From NCBI GenBank assembly GCA_039640495.1, contig CP046864.1, positions 2,963,001 to 3,027,000 of the forward strand: 64,000 bases of DNA. The letters run 5' to 3'. The position numbers and the translations under genes are program-made. Source of the stretch: Rhodobacteraceae bacterium IMCC1335 (GTDB taxonomy: Bacteria > Pseudomonadota > Alphaproteobacteria > Rhodobacterales > Rhodobacteraceae). The notes beneath the pieces are model-generated. The model had not been told where the DNA came from, made no database searches, and saw nothing but the letters and a program-made list of their open reading frames with translations. Below, piece by piece: positions 52,984 through 61,319 of the stretch. Every line of letters begins with the position of its first letter. Position 1 is the stretch's first letter.

Positions 52984-53441
52984 CGACGTGCGTCCCACAC
53001 CGGATACAACAAAAGTACGCCAACGCCACATACGACAAAAACATCGGCCAAGTTGAAGGCCGGCCAATACAGGCCCGCGATGTGGAAGCTCAGAAAGTCA
53101 GTAACGGCTTGAAATCGGAAGCGATCTACGACGTTTCCGAGTGCGCCGCCAATGATCGCACCAAGTGCAACAGCTTCGATACGATTGTCGCTGCGAAAAA
53201 GCAGCACACCGAGAACGGCACATATCAAAAGCGCCAATGCCGACAGTCCCCACCAAGGCATGCCCCCGAACATCCCGAAGCTAACCCCATCATTTTGAAC
53301 ATACACAAGGTCGAATATGGGTAAGATTTGAATGCCGGTGGCAAACGAGGATGCGTTGTCCATGACAAAGAACTTCGTGACTTGATCCACGAAAAGAGCG
53401 ATCAACACGGTAGTCAGGCCGGGAAGGATGAATATCTTCAT
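52974..53441 (-). CDS. lspA: Lipoprotein signal peptidase (signal peptidase II)
   Basis: 155 residues with four membrane spans. The two aspartate motifs are intact: GGALGNVVDRFRF and WPAFNLADVFVV. Island-borne extra copies of lspA are common next to metal-resistance genes. It would process the lipoproteins of this island (for example those at 49550 and 52474). It is preceded closely by the ZIP gene on the same strand. Confidence 0.92.
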   Translation of the reverse strand: MKIFILPGLTTVLIALFVDQVTKFFVMDNASSFATGIQILPIFDLVYVQNDGVSFGMFGGMPWWGLSALALLICAVLGVLLFRSDNRIEAVALGAIIGGALGNVVDRFRFQAVTDFLSFHIAGLYWPAFNLADVFVVCGVGVLLLYPVWDARRQA

Positions 53442-53447
53442 CTTTTT

Positions 53448-54230
53448 TTATCCGAGCCAGACGTCCAAAAACAGCATGATGACCAAGCCGATCGCAAGGC
53501 CAAGTGTTGCCTTGTTCTGATGACCGCTTCGGTGGGTTTCAGGAATGATCTCGTGACTGATAACGTAGAGCATCGCACCTGCGGCAAACGCCAAACCCCA
53601 AGGAAGAAGCGGTTCGGAGATCGTGATGATCCCCGCACCCAAAAGCCCTCCAATGGGTTCAACCATGCCAGTTAATGCGGCGATCCCCCAAGCCCGGACT
53701 TTCGAATACCCTTCGCCGAGCAGTGACACCGCGACGGCCAGACCTTCGGGCGCGTTCTGCAGCCCGATCCCGATCGCAAGCGGCATACCACCTGACACAC
53801 CGTCCGCGCCGAAGCCGACGCCAACAGCGAGCCCTTCAGGAAAATTGTGGATCGTGATGGCGATAATGAACAACCACACCCGTCGAAGGGATGCTGCCTC
53901 TGGTCCCTCTCGCCCTGTGCTGAAATGCTCATGCGGGAGTTTCTCGTTCATAAGTGCCACGGCACCCATCCCGAGGAGGATCGCAATACACACAATAGCT
54001 GCCGGTGCGGCCTCGTTCACATACCGTAGTTCAGCAGCATCAAGTGCCGGTATAATCAAGGAAAAGAACGATGCCGCCAGCATCACGCCTGCTGCGAAAC
54101 CAAGTGAGAGGTCTCGGGTAGCGCGAGACGGTACGCGACCAAAAAGCACGGGTATTGCGCCAATGGCGGTCATTGAACCTGCGGCAAGACTACCCAGAAA
54201 TCCGAGCATGATGGGGGAGAGAGTGTCCAA
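53448..54230 (-). CDS. ZIP-family metal transporter
   Basis: 260 residues, eight predicted spans. Metal-site signatures IITIHNFPEGLAVGVGFG (as AITIHNFPEGLAVGV) in span 4 and GLQNAPEGLAVAV in span 5, and a His-containing cytoplasmic loop (LPHEHFSTGREG). ZIP proteins normally bring divalent metals into the cytoplasm. Presence beside exporters suggests balancing of zinc, or efflux to another direction as proposed for some GufA-type members. It is six bases from lspA. Confidence 0.9.
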   Translation of the reverse strand: MDTLSPIMLGFLGSLAAGSMTAIGAIPVLFGRVPSRATRDLSLGFAAGVMLAASFFSLIIPALDAAELRYVNEAAPAAIVCIAILLGMGAVALMNEKLPHEHFSTGREGPEAASLRRVWLFIIAITIHNFPEGLAVGVGFGADGVSGGMPLAIGIGLQNAPEGLAVAVSLLGEGYSKVRAWGIAALTGMVEPIGGLLGAGIITISEPLLPWGLAFAAGAMLYVISHEIIPETHRSGHQNKATLGLAIGLVIMLFLDVWLG

Positions 54231-54256
54231 ATTTATATCTTTCGTTGTAAATCTCT

Positions 54257-54706
54257 TCAGTCGCCAGAATAGCTTGAGAAGACTTCTGTCGACCCGTCGT
54301 TGTTGATGAGAAACACGTCGTAGGCCTCACGCCAGCGGCTCTGATCCATACCAGGCGAGCCAAGCGGCATGTCCGGCACCGCGAGGCCTACTGCGTCTGG
54401 TCTTTCGCTGAGTAACCTGCGTATATCACCCGCTGGGACATGGCCTTCGATCACATATCCGTCGATGAGCCCCGTGTGACAGGACACCATACGTTGCGGA
54501 ACGCCATTATCGAGTTTGAAGCGTACAAAAAGGCCTGCAAACATATCCTCACCTGTGGGTTCAAAGCCGTTTTCTTCGAGGTGTTTCATCCACGCTAGGC
54601 AGCACCCGCAGCCATTCGTCTTAATAACTTCAATTTGGGTCGCTTGGGCGATGGCCTGAGCGGCGAAGCTCATTGAAAAAAGGGTTGCGAGCGTAAAAAG
54701 CTTCAT
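54257..54706 (-). CDS. DUF411 periplasmic metal-binding protein
   Basis: 149 residues. Signal peptide (ATLFSMSFAAQAIA), then the family's CxCC motif in IKTNGCGCCLAWMKHLEENG, a later VSCHTGLIDGYVIEGHVPA, and GLAVPDMPLGSPGM. Usually found with copper-handling genes and thought to bind copper. Its start overlaps the SCO stop by 4 bp, placing it in the operon that also encodes PCuAC and the SCO proteins. Confidence 0.88.
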   Translation of the reverse strand: MKLFTLATLFSMSFAAQAIAQATQIEVIKTNGCGCCLAWMKHLEENGFEPTGEDMFAGLFVRFKLDNGVPQRMVSCHTGLIDGYVIEGHVPAGDIRRLLSERPDAVGLAVPDMPLGSPGMDQSRWREAYDVFLINNDGSTEVFSSYSGD

Positions 54707-55326
54707 GAGGATTGTTCTCCGGTTCTTGCAAGGACGCGGCGGATTTTTGGCACCGCGAATTCCCGTTGTTCATGGTAGTCTATTGTGCCGGAAAACTGCC
54801 CCTCAGCATCAAAGAGAAAGACGCTTGCCGTATGGTTCATCGTATAGTCGCCGTCCGTGGCGACCTTTTCATAGCGCGCACGGAAGCCAGCGGCAGCGCG
54901 CGCTGTCTCTTCAAGCGTCCCGTTCCAGCCTTGGATAGCAGGGTGAAAATAATTGACATATTCCGCCATGGCGTCCACGGTATCGCGCTCCGGATCGACC
55001 GTGATGAACACGACGTTCATGTCCGCAACATCATCTCCAAGGTCGTCAAGCCAGCCAGAAATATCCGACAATGTGGTTGGGCAAACATCGGGGCAGTATG
55101 TGAAGCCAAAAAACACCATGGATGGATTGCCCAGAAGCGACGCGGGTCCGACGGTTGCACCGCCTTGATCGGTCATCTGAAAGTCCATCTGGGTGAGCGG
55201 CAAGGGTCGCTGAGCTACAGGTTCAGGCGCGCCGGGACCGTCCACTCGCCACCAGCCGATAAATAGCGTGAGCGCAAGCGCCCCGCTTATTGCGGCACCA
55301 TAAGTGAAAAGGGTTCTTCGGTTCAT
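54703..55326 (-). CDS. SCO1/SenC-family protein, copy 1
   Basis: 207 residues, membrane-anchored by an N-terminal span. Thioredoxin-fold copper site: FFGFTYCPDVCPTTLSD with the CxxxC pair and a late His (YTMNHTASVFLFD). SCO proteins deliver copper to, or reduce, the CuA site of cytochrome oxidase. Overlaps PCuAC by one base (TGATG-type). The second copy is at 56891-57487. Confidence 0.9.
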   Translation of the reverse strand: MNRRTLFTYGAAISGALALTLFIGWWRVDGPGAPEPVAQRPLPLTQMDFQMTDQGGATVGPASLLGNPSMVFFGFTYCPDVCPTTLSDISGWLDDLGDDVADMNVVFITVDPERDTVDAMAEYVNYFHPAIQGWNGTLEETARAAAGFRARYEKVATDGDYTMNHTASVFLFDAEGQFSGTIDYHEQREFAVPKIRRVLARTGEQSS

Positions 55327-55787
55327 CAGCCTTCCGGATCGAGCGCCGCAATGCCAAAAATTGGAACGTCAACAGTCAGTGTCCCGCCATCGGCAAAGTT
55401 TAAGGTTAGCTGAAACGTCTCGCCTTCGATCATCTTGGCTTGCAACCGCATCAGCATCGCATGCATGCCGCCTGGCTCCAGCGAGACACTCTCGCCCGGA
55501 GAAATGTTGATTTCACCGACAGGGCCCATGGAACTGACACCATTTGAATCAGTCGTGGTTTCGTGGATGTCCGGCATCATGGCCAATGGGGTTTCCAGCC
55601 CGACCAATGTCACCGGGTCAGTGCCCGTGTTGCGCAGGGTCATGTAGGCTACGCCCGGACGGTTGGTACCGATAGACGCGCGGGCCCATGCGTCTTCGAT
55701 CACAATGTCTTCCGAACCCGCAAGGGAAGCTGTAGGCAATCCGACCAGAATACTGAATGCAAGGGCATGGAAGGTAGATTTTCTCAT
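55326..55787 (-). CDS. Periplasmic copper chaperone PCu(A)C
   Basis: 153 residues from ATG 55787 behind AGGAA. Signal peptide (LAFSILVGLPTASLAG), then IEDAWARASIGTNRPGVAYM and the H(M)x10M...HxM copper ligands seen as MMPDIHETT, and PGGMHAMLMRL. PCuAC receives copper and works with SCO in CuA assembly, which fits the neighbouring gene. Confidence 0.9.
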   Translation of the reverse strand: MRKSTFHALAFSILVGLPTASLAGSEDIVIEDAWARASIGTNRPGVAYMTLRNTGTDPVTLVGLETPLAMMPDIHETTTDSNGVSSMGPVGEINISPGESVSLEPGGMHAMLMRLQAKMIEGETFQLTLNFADGGTLTVDVPIFGIAALDPEG

Positions 55788-55812
55788 AGGTTTGTTCCTG
55801 ATAGTTTTCTGT

Positions 55813-56472
55813 TCAAGATCCACTCGCGGCGACTTCCGCTGCGACGAGGGCGCGCAACTCGTCAGCGCCGAAGGGATCTAGGGGTTTGCCGTTTACGAAG
55901 AAGGTGGGGGTACCACGCACGCCGACAGCGTCGACATCTGCGCGATCTTGATTGAGAACGCCAACCGTCTGTGGTGCCATCATTTGGGCTTTCGCGGCTT
56001 CCGCGTCCAGGCCAGCCTGTTCAGCAATTCCAATGATCCGACCGGGGTCTGGCGCGCCATGGGAGGCCCAACGGGGCTGATACTCTAGGAGTGCTTCGAG
56101 GACCGGCTCGAAAATGCCCTGCATGCGGGCCGCCTCAAGGACACGTATGGCCTGCTCTGAGCCTTCCCCGTGAAAGGGCGTATATCTCAGCACAACACGC
56201 ACTGCGCCGTCATATTCGGCCAGTATGTCCTTCACAATCGGATGAAAAGCGCGGCAGGCTTCGCAAGCCGGATCGAAGAACTCGACGATGGTGACAGGGG
56301 CCTCTTCGGGGCCAAGGATAGGAGAGTAGGACCGGATCAGTGCCTCTGCAATTTCGGGCTGGACAGGTTCGACCTGAGCAACCGGCGCAGGGCGGGTTTG
56401 GTACCAAACGGCGGCGGCAAAGATCGCAAGGCCAACGATTAGGACCGATAGAACGACTGATTTGTTTTTCAT
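55813..56472 (-). CDS. DsbA-family thiol oxidoreductase, membrane-anchored
   Basis: 219 residues. N-terminal span (VVLSVLIVGLAIFAAAVWY), thioredoxin fold with active site FFDPACEACRAFHP and cis-Pro loop VRGTPTFFVNG. It would introduce disulfides in the periplasm. It overlaps the DsbB gene by 4 bp, forming a DsbA-DsbB pair. The Cys-rich SCO and DUF411 partners are plausible clients. Confidence 0.88.
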   Translation of the reverse strand: MKNKSVVLSVLIVGLAIFAAAVWYQTRPAPVAQVEPVQPEIAEALIRSYSPILGPEEAPVTIVEFFDPACEACRAFHPIVKDILAEYDGAVRVVLRYTPFHGEGSEQAIRVLEAARMQGIFEPVLEALLEYQPRWASHGAPDPGRIIGIAEQAGLDAEAAKAQMMAPQTVGVLNQDRADVDAVGVRGTPTFFVNGKPLDPFGADELRALVAAEVAASGS

Positions 56473-56894
56473 GTGCGCTGCTCCTTCAGGGAGAAAATGG
56501 ACAGGATCGCGATCAGCCCAAAGGCGACCAACGACAAAAGTGGGATTGGGACGCTGAGGAAGACCTGATTGTCATCGGTGCAGGACGGACCGGTCGCAGT
56601 GCAGGGTTGGATACGCTCCGGGAGGAGCCCGATATAAAGGCCCAGATGCCAGAGTGCGATGGCGGCCCCACCAAGGGCGAGCGCAACACCGTAGCGACCG
56701 ACCCGGTGATCATCCCACCAGAGACCGAGGCCCAACACGACGGCCAGAGGGAACATAAACGCACGCTGAAACCAGCACAGATTGCACGGAGCCTGCCCCA
56801 GAACCTCACCTATAAAGAGCACGGCCAGCGAACTCCCCAAAGCGACGATCCACGCGGCGGTCAAAGCCGTCTCTTTTGACATCACCCGTCTCAT
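56469..56894 (-). CDS. Disulfide bond formation protein B (DsbB-like)
   Basis: 141 residues from ATG 56894, which overlaps the upstream SCO stop (ATGA). Four membrane spans; first Cys pair in APCNLCWFQRAFMFP, second pair in IQPCTATGPSCTDDN. DsbB reoxidises DsbA using quinone. Earlier in-frame methionines lie inside the SCO gene and are less likely starts. Confidence 0.9.
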   Translation of the reverse strand: MRRVMSKETALTAAWIVALGSSLAVLFIGEVLGQAPCNLCWFQRAFMFPLAVVLGLGLWWDDHRVGRYGVALALGGAAIALWHLGLYIGLLPERIQPCTATGPSCTDDNQVFLSVPIPLLSLVAFGLIAILSIFSLKEQRT

Positions 56895-57487
56895 ATCGAC
56901 ATCCGCGCCTTCAGATCGGCAAGGATTTCCTCTGCCGGTGTGCCGTAGACCCACGCCCCCACATATCCGCCTTGCGGATCAAAGAGGAACAGCTGAGACG
57001 AATGCCCCATCGTGTATCCGTCGGGCGATGCCGCTTCCTCGATTTTCTCAAAGTACACACGGAAGGTTTCAGATGTTCGCTTGATCTGATTGGCCGTACC
57101 GGTCAGCCCAATGATGTTTGCGCCAAACGCCGGTACGAACTCTGCGAGTTGTTCGGGCGTATCACGTTCGGGATCAATTGAAATAAAGAGAGGCTGGACT
57201 TGGGCCGCGTCAGAGCCGAGCGCATCCATGACGGCGGCAACCTCGGCCATAGTCGTGGGGCACACATCGGGGCAATTCGCAAAGCCGAAGAAGACGAGCA
57301 ACCAGCGCCCCGCGAAATCTTCGTCCGTCTGAACTATGCCTCGGTGATCGGTCAGTTCGAAGTCGGCTTGGAACGCGGGCGCATCAGCGCGCTGTTCCTC
57401 TCTGATAGAAACCTGCAAAAAAATGAACCCAACAACCACGATCGCGGTAAGTCCCCAAAGCATTTTTTGTAACGTAGAAAATTTCAT
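56891..57487 (-). CDS. SCO1/SenC-family protein, copy 2
   Basis: 198 residues with an N-terminal anchor (MLWGLTAIVVVGFIFLQV) and the CxxxC site FFGFANCPDVCPTTMAEV plus YTMGHSSQLFLFD. First gene of the long leftward operon (SCO, DsbB, DsbA, PCuAC, SCO, DUF411, and perhaps ZIP and lspA). A MerR-type promoter lies 38-68 bp upstream. Confidence 0.9.
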   Translation of the reverse strand: MKFSTLQKMLWGLTAIVVVGFIFLQVSIREEQRADAPAFQADFELTDHRGIVQTDEDFAGRWLLVFFGFANCPDVCPTTMAEVAAVMDALGSDAAQVQPLFISIDPERDTPEQLAEFVPAFGANIIGLTGTANQIKRTSETFRVYFEKIEEAASPDGYTMGHSSQLFLFDPQGGYVGAWVYGTPAEEILADLKARMSI

Positions 57488-57524
57488 TGGTTGTATTGCG
57501 CCCGATTCCGCCCATTTTTAAAGC

Positions 57525-57555
57525 GTTCTAAATGTTCTAGCTGCTAGAGGTTCAA
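57525..57555 (-). promoter_or_regulatory. MerR-type promoter of the SCO/Dsb operon
   Basis: Minus strand: TTGAAC (57555-57550), 19-bp spacer, TAGAAC (57530-57525). The near-perfect dyad TCTAGCAGCTAGA (57548-57536) lies in the spacer, next to the divergent merR-like gene at 57660. Confidence 0.65.
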
Positions 57556-57659
57556 GTTGTATTTCGGCATTGCGGCAGCGTGTCACGGATCTGTGATTAC
57601 CGTGCTGGCTTGCGGATGCCAATAGCTATAGCTACCAACGCTATAGATATGGAGGTCAC

Positions 57660-58088
57660 ATGCTGACAATTGGAAGTTTGGGAAAGAAGACCGGAACAAA
57701 AGTTCAGACTGTCCGGTATTACGAACAGATCGGCCTGATGCCCGAACCAGGTCGCACCGAAGGCGGGCAGCGGCGCTACGGGGATGCGGAAGTTGACCGC
57801 TTGTCCTTTATCCGGCACGCACGCCAGTTGGGGTTTCCCCTTGAAGCGATCCGCGAGCTTCTCGATCTCAGTGATAATCCCGACCGCTCCTGCCATGAGG
57901 CGGATTCCATCGCCCGGCGGCAACTCAAGCAGGTACAACTAAGGATGGATCGGCTGAAAGCGCTACGCACAGAGTTGAAGCGCATGATCCACGAATGCAG
58001 CGGAGGCAATACGGCGGACTGCAAGGTTCTCGAGGTCTTGCGCGATCACTCAGAGTGTCTGACCGACCACGATGAAATTGGGGCTTAA
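57660..58088 (+). CDS. MerR-family metal regulator (ZntR/CadR-like)
   Basis: 142 residues: winged-helix motif (GTKVQTVRYYEQIGLMPEPGR in part, TVRYYEQIGL), dimer coiled coil, and a metal loop with Cys residues in NPDRSCHEAD, IHECSGGNTADCKVLEVL and a later HSECL. The Cys spacing fits Zn/Cd/Pb sensing. It would untwist the 19-bp promoter facing left and perhaps that of the P-ATPase gene. Confidence 0.88.
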   Translation: MLTIGSLGKKTGTKVQTVRYYEQIGLMPEPGRTEGGQRRYGDAEVDRLSFIRHARQLGFPLEAIRELLDLSDNPDRSCHEADSIARRQLKQVQLRMDRLKALRTELKRMIHECSGGNTADCKVLEVLRDHSECLTDHDEIGA

Positions 58089-58183
58089 CCGTTTCCACGG
58101 CTCTCAAGCTACCAAAACGAAAAGAACCCTTGAACCTAAAGTCACTGTAGCAATTACATCTATCTCAAAGGCGATTCGAGGAG

Positions 58184-58960
58184 ATGAAAATGAGCGCTGA
58201 TGATCCGTTGTTAGCAGCAACCCCAATCCTGAACTTCAACCACCCGTCGATTGCACAACTGATCGAGGACCGAGGGTGGAAAGCCCTTTCTCAGCATGAC
58301 CGGATCGGCGCGGTCTACGATTTCGTCCGCAACGAAGTTGCCTTTGGGTACAACCGCGCAGACGATATCCCGGCGGCAGAAGTACTCGCTGACGGTTTTG
58401 GTCAATGCAATACCAAGGGCACGTTACTTATGGCTTTGTTGCGCGCGGTCGGTGTGCGGTGCCGCCTTCACGGGTTCACGATCCACAAAGAAATGCAGCG
58501 GGGTGTTGTGCCAGAAATCGTCTACCCCCTCGCCCCCAATGAGATCGTCCACTCATGGGTTGAGGTGCAGACCGAGACGGGTTGGGCGAACCTCGAAGGG
58601 TTTATTCTGGATGCAGAGTTTCTATCGGCGCTCCAATCCACATTTACCGATTCACCCAGCCTCTGCGGTTACGGGGCAGGCACCGACTGCCTGCAGGCTC
58701 CCCCTGTAGAGTGGACGGGTGGCGATACCTACATCCAAGAAACCGGTATTGCCCAGGACTTTGGTATTTTCGACGCGCCCGACGAATTCTACGCCGCTCA
58801 TCAGCAGTCGTTTAGCTTCGTAAAAGGCATATTGTATCGCCATATAGTCCGCCATTGGATGAACGCCCGCGTGCGCCGGATCAGATCAGGCAATGTGCCG
58901 CAAATACCTGGCTTGGCGTTGCCCAATCATAAACACGAGGAATCGCGTCATGCCTCATGA
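58184..58960 (+). CDS. Transglutaminase-like cysteine protease family protein
   Basis: 258 residues, cytoplasmic by lack of signal. Catalytic triad pattern: Cys in ADGFGQCNTKGTLLMALLRAVG (as GFGQCNTKGTL), His in EIVHSWVEVQTETGW, Asp in EGFILDAEFL. Proteins of this type repeatedly accompany MerR/CDF clusters in alphaproteobacterial islands; the role is unknown. Its 3' end overlaps the CDF gene by 11 bp. Confidence 0.8.
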   Translation: MKMSADDPLLAATPILNFNHPSIAQLIEDRGWKALSQHDRIGAVYDFVRNEVAFGYNRADDIPAAEVLADGFGQCNTKGTLLMALLRAVGVRCRLHGFTIHKEMQRGVVPEIVYPLAPNEIVHSWVEVQTETGWANLEGFILDAEFLSALQSTFTDSPSLCGYGAGTDCLQAPPVEWTGGDTYIQETGIAQDFGIFDAPDEFYAAHQQSFSFVKGILYRHIVRHWMNARVRRIRSGNVPQIPGLALPNHKHEESRHAS

Positions 58961-59867
58961 TAACGGTCACGCGCATATTGATCCCGCGTCAGGGGACCGC
59001 CGTGTCTCAATCGCGATCTGGGCCAACGCACTTCTGACGGTCGCGCAGATCGTCGGCGGGATCTTGTCGGGCAGCCTCGCGCTTATTGCGGATGCTCTGC
59101 ACAATTTCTCCGACATGGCATCCTTGGTGATCGCTTTTGCAGCTCGGAAAATCGCAAGACGCCCTGCGGACGGGCGCATGACATTCGGCTATGGCCGGAT
59201 CGAAGTTGTGGCTGCCTTGATCAACTACACCACCCTCATCCTCGTTGGGTTCTATCTCATCTACGAGGGCGGAATGCGCATGATCGAACCGACCGAAGTG
59301 GCCGGTTGGACCGTGGTGATCCTGGGATCGGTGGCGCTGGCCGTAGACACGCTTACAGCGCTGCTGACTTATTCCATGCAAAAGGGCAGCGTGAACATCC
59401 GGGCGCTCTTCCTGCATAACTTGTCAGACGCGTTGGCTTCTGTTGCCGTAATTATCGGCGGCTCGCTCATCCTGCTCTATAACATGTGGTGGGTCGATCC
59501 GGCGATCACGATCGGCATCGCGCTCTACCTACTTTATCTCGCCTTCACTGAAATCGGCAAACCCATCCGCATCCTGATGCTAGGTAGCCCACCCGACATC
59601 GACAATGATGCCGTTGTTGCTGCAATCAGGGAGGTCGACGGGGTCCATGATGTCCACCACGTTCATCTGTGGCAGATGCAAGAGAACGACGCGGCATTGG
59701 ATTGCCATGTCGTGACGGCTGATGGCGCGTCGGGCGAAAGGATCAAAGCGGCAGTGAAAGCGCGCCTCGCCGAAAAGTTCGGCATCCAGCACTCCACTCT
59801 CGAATTGGAGGATCTGGGGAATGCACACGATGGAGCGCAGCTCTATGGGCATGAGGAGACCAGATAA
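58950..59867 (+). CDS. Cation diffusion facilitator (CzcD/ZitB-like)
   Basis: 305 residues from ATG 58950. Six spans; zinc-site residues in SLALIADALHNFSDMASL (HxxxD of span 2) and LFLHNLSDALASV (HxxxD of span 5), and a cytoplasmic C-terminal domain with VHDVHHVHLWQM. It exports zinc or similar ions from the cytoplasm in exchange for protons. Flanked by translationally coupled genes on both sides. Confidence 0.92.
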   Translation: MPHDNGHAHIDPASGDRRVSIAIWANALLTVAQIVGGILSGSLALIADALHNFSDMASLVIAFAARKIARRPADGRMTFGYGRIEVVAALINYTTLILVGFYLIYEGGMRMIEPTEVAGWTVVILGSVALAVDTLTALLTYSMQKGSVNIRALFLHNLSDALASVAVIIGGSLILLYNMWWVDPAITIGIALYLLYLAFTEIGKPIRILMLGSPPDIDNDAVVAAIREVDGVHDVHHVHLWQMQENDAALDCHVVTADGASGERIKAAVKARLAEKFGIQHSTLELEDLGNAHDGAQLYGHEETR

Positions 59868-60418
59868 TGATAGAAGTCATCTTGATTTACTTAGGTCTGG
59901 GAATTGCTGCGGTGACACTTGCTTCGATCCTTTGGTCAATCGCTTTCCCCGCGCGTCGTATCTGGCCACCCAAGCGCTACACGTCGATCACACCAATTCT
60001 GGTCTGGGTGCCAACGTTTTCGTTGTTTGGCATTCTGATCATGCTTGGCGTCTTGGGCTGGGGTGATCTGGCGTTTCCCACCTGGCTGCGTTTCGGGGTT
60101 GGGATACCGCTCATTGTGTTCGGCAATATCGTAGTCTGGTTTGAAGTCTCGCATTTCGGGGTGCCACAAACGGGCGGCGCGAAAGGCACGCTGAGGACCG
60201 CTGGCATGTATCGCTACTCTCGCAATCCTCAGTACATGGCCGATATCGCGATTGTAGGAGGTTGGTTGATCCTTACTGCAACACCAACAACGCTCATTGT
60301 TGGAACGGCTTCGATCTTGGTTTTGGTAGCTGCGCCATTCGCGGAAGAACCGTGGCTCAAGAAGCAATACGGGTCTGATTTTGACGAGTATATGGCGTCA
60401 ACCCGTCGTTTTATCTGA
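59867..60418 (+). CDS. Isoprenylcysteine methyltransferase-like membrane protein
   Basis: 183 residues with four to five spans. The C-terminal family signature is GMYRYSRNPQYMADIAIVGGW, then AEEPWLKKQYGSDFDEYM, as in ICMT/phospholipid-methyltransferase-like proteins that use S-adenosylmethionine. The start overlaps the CDF stop by one base. The substrate is unknown; such genes often travel with metal-efflux genes. Confidence 0.8.
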   Translation: MIEVILIYLGLGIAAVTLASILWSIAFPARRIWPPKRYTSITPILVWVPTFSLFGILIMLGVLGWGDLAFPTWLRFGVGIPLIVFGNIVVWFEVSHFGVPQTGGAKGTLRTAGMYRYSRNPQYMADIAIVGGWLILTATPTTLIVGTASILVLVAAPFAEEPWLKKQYGSDFDEYMASTRRFI

Positions 60419-60484
60419 GCCGCCTCGCTAAGAAGCTTTTCGGAGGTTCGTTGACCCTTCAGCTGCGCGAGGCCTGAATCGCCC

Positions 60485-60709
60485 CTAGGGGCAGCAGGAC
60501 TTACCTTTTTGAATCGGTGGGCATGGAACAGTTGCGTAAGAACAATAGACGCAGCAATCCCCCTCAAGCGGTTTCAAGACGGTCTGACATGATTTGCATT
60601 CATAGAACCACTGGCAAGCATCTGTCGGCATAGTCTCGGTCTCAGCGTGTCCACAATTTGGACATGTGAGAGTAGATTGCAGCACTACTTTTGTTTCTTC
60701 TGTCGCCAT
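60485..60709 (-). CDS. GDCCxxCSY-type Cys-rich small protein
   Basis: 74 residues with LTCPNCGHAETETMPTDACQ, YECKSCQTVLKP, then EGDCCVYCSYATVPCPP and a terminal KSCCP. The GDCCxxCSYG pattern defines a small family in mer-type operons. Eleven cysteines suggest zinc or mercury binding. It overlaps merF by 25 bp. Confidence 0.85.
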   Translation of the reverse strand: MATEETKVVLQSTLTCPNCGHAETETMPTDACQWFYECKSCQTVLKPLEGDCCVYCSYATVPCPPIQKGKSCCP

Positions 60710-60894
60710 AGCGCGTACCCCGTCAGAATTAGAAATCCGGCCAATATCGGCAGCAAGATCGCATCGCTGTAGACGACACCAAGCAAGCCCGTCAGACCAA
60801 GCGCAGTCAGTACGACCGGCAGTAACGGTGTGAAGCAACAGAGCGCGGCCAAGATCGTGCCACCCACTCCTAGGGCCAATAGTTTGTTCTTCAT
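60685..60894 (-). CDS. merF: Mercury transport protein MerF
   Basis: 69 residues, two spans. VGGTILAALCCFTPLLPVVL holds the vicinal Cys pair that takes up Hg(II), and the C-terminal span ends in a basic tail. The second Cys pair typical of MerF is not seen. Start overlaps the MerT stop (ATGA). It moves mercuric ion into the cytoplasm, normally for reduction by MerA, which is absent here. Confidence 0.8.
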   Translation of the reverse strand: MKNKLLALGVGGTILAALCCFTPLLPVVLTALGLTGLLGVVYSDAILLPILAGFLILTGYALWRQKKQK

Positions 60895-61277
60895 TGTGTC
60901 GATCTCCGCAAATCCCACATAAAACGCTGTGCAGACGCCTCCCACATGGGCGAAGATAGCGCGACCAGAAAGGCGATGGACGCGACTGTAGTCCAGACGA
61001 TTGTGGACTGCCTGCGCGTTGCACATGGCCTGCGCCGAAGCACCCGATACCATGCCCAAACGAGTGCAATCGCGACGCCGACAAGAATGAAGTCCCGGTA
61101 AGCGACGAATGGCCCAAGCATGGTGAGCCATGAACCACCTAGGCCCAGTATCGAAAGGCCGATAGGCAAAACACAGCACGACGCCGACAACAGCGCCAGA
61201 AGTGCTGCGAAGGGCATCACAAGCTTGGAAGCAACGCCAGAGTTCGCGACCGGTTGTTGATTTGCATTCAAATCCAT
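60891..61277 (-). CDS. merT: Mercuric transport protein MerT
   Basis: 128 residues with three spans. First-span Cys pair in ALLSASCCVLPIGLSILGLGGSWL, the classic MerT signature. First gene of the leftward mer operon, 43 bp from divergent merR. No periplasmic MerP gene is present. Confidence 0.88.
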   Translation of the reverse strand: MDLNANQQPVANSGVASKLVMPFAALLALLSASCCVLPIGLSILGLGGSWLTMLGPFVAYRDFILVGVAIALVWAWYRVLRRRPCATRRQSTIVWTTVASIAFLVALSSPMWEASAQRFMWDLRRSTQ

Positions 61278-61283
61278 TTTGCT

Positions 61284-61314
61284 TTTCTACTTCCTGTAGT
61301 GACTACAGGAGCAA
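61284..61314 (-). promoter_or_regulatory. mer operator-promoter
   Basis: Minus strand: TTGCTC (61314-61309), 19-bp spacer, TAGAAA (61289-61284). The perfect dyad CCTGTAGTCACTACAGG (61309-61293) fills the spacer. It drives merT and is bound by the product of divergent merR. Confidence 0.75.
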
Positions 61315-61319
61315 GCAAA

